Assembly (NCBI GenBank): GCA_005773145.1
Contig: SXHS01000050.1
Location: 1-9,918 of the forward strand
Direction of reading: 5' to 3'
Origin: Planctomycetaceae bacterium
GTDB lineage: Bacteria > Planctomycetota > Planctomycetia > Pirellulales > Pirellulaceae
DNA length: 9,918 nucleotides
Positions 6,513 through 9,918 of this stretch are shown one piece after another. A program made the translations under genes and the position numbers. Position 1 is the stretch's first letter. The number at the start of each line of letters is the position of its first letter. Below the pieces are notes generated by a model that searched no databases, was not told the DNA's origin, and saw nothing but the letters and a program-made list of their open reading frames with translations.

Positions 6513-6716
6513 CTAATAGCTGTTGCCGTTGAGCGCAGTACGGATCGACTTGTGCACGGTCTTATCCACCGCCGTCGTGCCCCGCAAGTGTCGCTTGCGC
6601 TTCTGGCTCATGCCGGCTGCCAAGTGGCTGGTGCCCGCTTGGCGATGCATCGGTTTGCCGTTGGCCGACAAACGAAACCGCTTTTTTGTGGCTTTGTGTG
6701 TTTTCTGTTTTGGCAT
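6513..6716 (-). CDS. rpmI: Large ribosomal subunit protein L35
   Basis: Sixty-seven residues beginning MPKQKTHKATKKRFRLSANG, the diagnostic N-terminus of L35, followed by KRKRHLRGTTAVDKTVHKSI. It is a structural protein of the 50S subunit at normal length. The reading frame stays open far upstream, to 6950, but those residues have no ribosomal-protein character. The start at 6716 is fixed by family alignment and by GGAG at 6723-6726, six bases before it. An ATG directly before it (6719) is too close to that site. The usual upstream partner infC is not adjacent; a solute-binding lipoprotein gene lies upstream instead. It ends in TAG. Confidence 0.96.
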   Translation of the reverse strand: MPKQKTHKATKKRFRLSANGKPMHRQAGTSHLAAGMSQKRKRHLRGTTAVDKTVHKSIRTALNGNSY

Positions 6717-6722
6717 CATCTG

Positions 6723-6726
6723 CTCC
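6723..6726 (-). promoter_or_regulatory. Shine-Dalgarno sequence deciding the rpmI start
   Basis: GGAG on the minus strand lies six bases before the ATG at 6716 and three bases before the adjacent ATG at 6719. This favours 6716, in agreement with the conserved L35 N-terminus. Confidence 0.6.
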
Positions 6727-6859
6727 AAACGACGTCGGCCCCAGTTGCGGTCGGCTATCGGCCACCTTGCCGCTTCACCGGTCCGGCCGGATTCTGGAAA
6801 TTGGGCCTCAGTACGAAACGTCTCAGTGTATCGCAGTTGGGAAAGCGTGGGAAGGGGGA
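6727..6859 (-). promoter_or_regulatory. Probable leader and promoter region of the rpmI-rplT-pheS-pheT cluster
   Basis: The 133 bases between the solute-binding protein stop and the rpmI ribosome binding site should contain the promoter and 5' leader of the cluster. The minus strand contains GC-rich self-complementary segments, for example CGGC-6 bases-GCCG at 6759-6772 overlapping GGC-5 bases-GCC at 6753-6763, which could form alternative hairpins. No clear -35/-10 pair or T-rich terminator is evident. L20 autoregulation through this leader is possible by analogy only. Confidence 0.3.
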
Positions 6860-8350
6860 TCATGGGCTCGGGGAGGTGCCGAGCCCCAGACTCAGCCGGT
6901 AGGCATCCCGCTGCGCATCCCGCCCCAGCTGGTCGGTTATTTGCTGCCATTCCCGGGTGACCGCTTGCAGGGCTTCAGCGGCTGATTGGTCCCCCCGCAC
7001 GGCCGACTGGACACCTCGGTCCAGGGCCCGCATATACCGTTGCGCCCCGGGGAGCCGCGGAGCGCTGAGCCATAGGGTACGGCTCTGACCGGTACGCACG
7101 ACATCCACATACTGTTGGGCCGCTGCTTGCCCGACCGACGCTTCGCACCAAACGCCGGGCGTCGCCGTTTGGGACTCGCGGAACAGGGTGGTCTCTGGGC
7201 TACTCGCGGTGATGGCACTACTGGCGTCCCCACGGCTCAACCACGCGAGGACCTGGCACGCCGCCTGTTTGTCTCGTGCCCCACGAGCGAGCGACGCAAG
7301 ACGCCCCGCCCCCCCCAACACGGTAACCCGCGTGCTCTCCGTTTCCTCGCGCGGCGTCCATGCGCCTGACTGAAAACGATAGAATTCACGGGCACCGGGC
7401 AGTTCCGCGTAGCCGATCGTAAATGGGAACTCGGCATCCGCCATTCGACCGACGGTCGGGGTCGGCCAGCAGAATGCCAACCCGCATTCTCCCCGGTGAA
7501 ACATCGAGCGCACATCAGCGACCGTCAATCGCTCGGCGTAAGGCGGCCCCCAGCGAGCCGCCGCGATCAACTCGTCCAAAGCGCGCTCATACGGAGGAGT
7601 GGCTAGGAGGGGTTCCATCGTGCGCACGTTGAATAATGAGGAAAGCTGTGATCGATCTCGGACGTAGGCCGCGGCCCGCGCCAGCAGCAGCCAACCCGCA
7701 CAGCCATCGGCCAAAGGCTGGGCCACGGCAACCCAGGGACGATCTGGAGTCGCGGCAGCCGCTTCGCGAGTGGGAGGAGGCTTCAACTTTTCGACGAGGC
7801 TGTGACATTCGTCCCAACTCTGCGGCGGCTGCAATCCGCGACGTTGAAATTCCTCCGCATGATAGGCCAGCACCCACTGTGGCGAACCGCAGGGAACAGC
7901 CACCGTTTGATCCCCCCAGACCGTTTCCACCAACCGCGTGAGCGGAAATACATCCGCCCGATCCCAATCCTCCGGTGACAACAGGCTCTCGGGCAGCGGC
8001 AGAATCCACCGACGTGTGGCGAGTTCCCCCACGAGAGAGGATGGATAGAGGAGAATGTCCGCCGACGGCGCTCGTTTCAGCGACAGCAGCTCGGCAGTCG
8101 TAGACGGCACAACAACCAACGGAACCTCCGCCCGCGCCGACCACTCACGTTCAATGCCTCCTGCTAAGGACGGATCATCGATAACCAACACTCGAATCGC
8201 GGCGTGACTCAAAGTTGGTTCGGCTGGCGTCACTAGGTCGGCCGGCGGCGAATCGGTCGTCGGCGATCCACAGCCGATCCCCAGACATAATAGAGATAGC
8301 AACAGCAGGTGATTCGACTGCGCGCGTTTCGATTGCATGGGCGAAATCAT
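6860..8350 (-). CDS. Extracellular solute-binding lipoprotein (family 1, ABC-transporter type)
   Basis: From ATG 8350 the protein has 496 residues. A short basic segment, a leucine-rich core (LLLLSLLCLGIG, 15-26) and Cys27 indicate a lipoprotein signal, with GIGC as a slightly unusual lipobox. The mature part has the build of a family-1 (maltose-binding-like) periplasmic binding protein: IRVLVIDDPS opens the first lobe, followed by ADILLYPSSLVGELATRRWI, a VPCGSPQWVLAYH strand, and FHRGECGLAFCWPT, which corresponds to the F-x-x-G-x-x-x-x-x-x-W-P element of sugar binders. The role is probably capture of a sugar-like ligand, but no permease or ATPase gene lies in the window, so it may be an orphan or have a non-transport role. 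An ATG at 8338 is an equally plausible start. The frame is open to 8425, but a start there would overlap the glycosyltransferase. It lies 28 bases behind that gene on the same strand. Confidence 0.8.
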   Translation of the reverse strand: MISPMQSKRAQSNHLLLLSLLCLGIGCGSPTTDSPPADLVTPAEPTLSHAAIRVLVIDDPSLAGGIEREWSARAEVPLVVVPSTTAELLSLKRAPSADILLYPSSLVGELATRRWILPLPESLLSPEDWDRADVFPLTRLVETVWGDQTVAVPCGSPQWVLAYHAEEFQRRGLQPPQSWDECHSLVEKLKPPPTREAAAATPDRPWVAVAQPLADGCAGWLLLARAAAYVRDRSQLSSLFNVRTMEPLLATPPYERALDELIAAARWGPPYAERLTVADVRSMFHRGECGLAFCWPTPTVGRMADAEFPFTIGYAELPGAREFYRFQSGAWTPREETESTRVTVLGGAGRLASLARGARDKQAACQVLAWLSRGDASSAITASSPETTLFRESQTATPGVWCEASVGQAAAQQYVDVVRTGQSRTLWLSAPRLPGAQRYMRALDRGVQSAVRGDQSAAEALQAVTREWQQITDQLGRDAQRDAYRLSLGLGTSPSP

Positions 8351-8378
8351 GGGTAAGGAAACCACAGGCAAGATGCCA

Positions 8379-9596
8379 CTAAACGACGCCGCGGCGAATG
8401 TCCGACAATGGGTAAAAGGTGCCACGCCAAATAATACCGCCTCGCCATAGCGCTAATCCAATGGACCGCCAGATCGTGTAAAGCATCAGGGCCAGCGACA
8501 GCGGCAAGCCTAGCGTCAAGAATACCGAAAAGCCCTGCGTCCAGGCCAGGAGTGCAAACACCGCGTGAATCTGAGCCAGCGCCGCCAAATACCCACTCGA
8601 CTCCGGCCAAGGGAGCGTCACGGCAAAACCGTAAGGAGACAGCAGGACAATGGCGTAAAATATCGAGTCGCGAATGGCACGCGGCATCGAAAAATCGAAA
8701 CCGGCAAAACCGTTTTTCTCTAAACCGCGCACGACGCCCCAAGCACCCATCTGCCATCGCACGTCGCATAACTCCCTTCCGTCCACGACATCCTGCCGAA
8801 AGCCATGCATTTTTACCAATTTTCCTAGCTTTAGGTCATCGGCCACCTCCATCGCCAGACGTTGATGCGTCCCTAGCCGCGCGTAGGCCTGTCGCCGAAT
8901 CAAGTTGAACGCGCCCACGCCGACATGGAATCGCACCCAACGGCTGCGTACCAACCACGGCGGGTAGCGAGCGCTGAAGAGCATACTGAACGTCGTCACC
9001 ATCAGTGCCTCCATGAAACCATGACAGCGCATGCGAGGAAATGCCGCCAAGTGGTCCAGTCCATGCTGCGTAACGTAGGCCATCGCCCACTCCAGTGCCT
9101 GCGGTTGAAAAACTATGTCACCATCGGTGAATAAAATCCAATCCGAGTCAGCAACACTGGCACCTTGCCAATTGGCGTGATTCTTACCCAAGAATCCGGT
9201 TGGCAGGTCTTGGATATGCAAAACGGATAATCGCGGATCCCCTGCCGCCAACTCGTCCATGATGGGGCCGGTATCATCGGTGGACCGATCGTCGACCGCG
9301 ACGATATGGAATCGAGGGTAGTCCAACTGCAGCATCGATTGCAACGCGGCGCGAATTTGCAATCCTTCATTACAGGCAGGGACGACGATCAAGACCGCTG
9401 GACACGTGGACGTAACTGACGTGATGGATGGGGCGTTCGTTCTCGCGGACGATGCGCGTCGCGGTGCCAATGCGAAGCGTACCATCGGAATCAGACATAC
9501 CGCATGAACGGCGGCGACGAGCCAGCCGAGCCACATAAGCCGTGCAGACAGTGGAGATACATTCGCCAGCAATGGAAGGATACTCAGATGTTCCAT
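8379..9596 (-). CDS. Membrane-anchored glycosyltransferase, GT2 family
   Basis: This is a 405-residue GT-A-fold glycosyltransferase. One N-terminal membrane segment (about 17-40) precedes the catalytic domain, which begins VLIVVPACNEG (68-78). Further marks are AVDDRSTDDT (100-109), GFLGKNHANWQGA (134-146) and the metal-binding FTDGDIVF (DxD, Asp158/Asp160), then EVADDLKLGK (250-259) as the likely acceptor-side acidic motif. Two or three membrane segments follow (about 310-330, 338-380), and the protein ends WRGTFYPLSDIRRG. The GKNHA and WRGTxYPL elements recall the carotenoid/hopanoid-associated (CrtQ/HpnB-like) branch of GT2, so transfer of a sugar to a lipid at the inner face of the membrane is the likely reaction. 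The exact acceptor is not known. The start at 9596 is chosen because GGTGAG lies just upstream at suitable spacing; an adjacent ATG at 9599 would add one residue. It is probably co-transcribed with the solute-binding lipoprotein. Confidence 0.88.
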   Translation of the reverse strand: MEHLSILPLLANVSPLSARLMWLGWLVAAVHAVCLIPMVRFALAPRRASSARTNAPSITSVTSTCPAVLIVVPACNEGLQIRAALQSMLQLDYPRFHIVAVDDRSTDDTGPIMDELAAGDPRLSVLHIQDLPTGFLGKNHANWQGASVADSDWILFTDGDIVFQPQALEWAMAYVTQHGLDHLAAFPRMRCHGFMEALMVTTFSMLFSARYPPWLVRSRWVRFHVGVGAFNLIRRQAYARLGTHQRLAMEVADDLKLGKLVKMHGFRQDVVDGRELCDVRWQMGAWGVVRGLEKNGFAGFDFSMPRAIRDSIFYAIVLLSPYGFAVTLPWPESSGYLAALAQIHAVFALLAWTQGFSVFLTLGLPLSLALMLYTIWRSIGLALWRGGIIWRGTFYPLSDIRRGVV

Positions 9597-9918
9597 CATC
9601 TCACCATACCACCCACCACGTTCGTTCCCAGGGGCTCATCGTGCCACTCATGGCAGTCTCGGGCCCTGAAAAGCAACGCCGTGACGGATTTTGCCAGAAA
9701 AATGGGCCTCTCTCGTTCTCAGGGATCCGCCTGGTACGCATCTAGGCTGCTGGCATCGCGGAAGTCTTAGCGGCAAAAAATTACCAAGGGCCACCGAACT
9801 CAGAAGCCGGAGGGCGCGCTTACCGCGATCCAAAAATCTTGTTCCGCTAGAAGGGAATTCTCCACAGCTTCCCCAAGACCTGGTTTCCTCGCGATGTGCG
9901 TTCGTTAAGATGTGCCTC
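9597..9918. other. Upstream region of the glycosyltransferase, no gene recognised
   Basis: The last 320 bases carry only short reading frames with no family resemblance on either strand. I see no tRNA, repeat array or insertion-sequence end. It should include the promoter of the glycosyltransferase gene, but no convincing -35/-10 pair can be picked out. A gene may begin just past the right edge. Confidence 0.5.

Noticed and set aside
6717..6950. Upstream extension of the rpmI frame to 145 codons
   Set aside because: L35 starts with MPKQKTHK and has about 65 residues. The extension overlaps the end of the solute-binding protein gene and has no ribosomal-protein features, and a ribosome binding site sits at the short start.
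8351..8425. Longer start for the solute-binding lipoprotein at 8425
   Set aside because: It would overlap the glycosyltransferase gene by about 47 bases and put 25 unneeded residues before the lipoprotein signal.
9504..9833. Short reading frames near the right edge on both strands
   Set aside because: They partly overlap the glycosyltransferase start, have no family resemblance and lack ribosome binding sites.
1..9918. CRISPR array, tRNA genes, insertion sequence or phage attachment site
   Set aside because: No regularly spaced direct repeats, no tRNA cloverleaf sequence, no transposase motif and no paired terminal inverted repeats were seen on reading both strands.

Overview
The window looks like a chromosomal segment of a planctomycete (Planctomycetota, probably a Pirellulales-type organism). 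The grounds are moderate-to-high GC, a ribosomal protein L35-L20-pheS-pheT cluster, a short 'CCNPYD' lipoprotein of a kind I associate with this phylum, and a beta-subunit PheRS that lacks the N-terminal tRNA-binding (EMAP/OB-fold) insert. The phylum assignment is an inference from protein character; no 16S or marker search was possible. Five of the eight stop codons visible in the window are TAG, three are TGA and none is TAA.

Layout from left to right. (1) A minus-strand gene running off the left edge encodes the secreted N-terminal part of a sialidase-like BNR/Asp-box beta-propeller. (2) Divergent from it is a complete NAD(P)-dependent aldehyde dehydrogenase on the plus strand. (3) Immediately behind it, on the opposite strand, lies a decayed aldo/keto reductase fragment with two in-frame TAG codons, followed by about 260 bases with no recognisable content. 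(4) A plus-strand small lipoprotein converges on pheT, and the two stop codons share the palindrome CTAG. (5) A tight minus-strand cluster rpmI-rplT-pheS-pheT supplies two large-subunit ribosomal proteins and phenylalanyl-tRNA synthetase. pheT is interrupted by an in-frame TAG at codon 201, followed nine bases later by an in-frame ATG. (6) Upstream on the same strand are a family-1 solute-binding lipoprotein and a membrane-anchored GT2 glycosyltransferase, which form a second likely transcription unit. (7) The last 319 bases contain nothing I can support.

The ribosomal/PheRS cluster is a housekeeping translation operon. The sialidase-like protein, solute-binding lipoprotein and glycosyltransferase suggest glycan handling at the cell surface, but no transport permease or pathway partner lies in the window to fix their substrates. 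I did not find a convincing new multi-gene system. The most notable points are the amber codon inside an essential gene, the short form of PheT, the altered nucleotide-binding loop of the aldehyde dehydrogenase, and the missing FRIP arginine in the sialidase-like protein.
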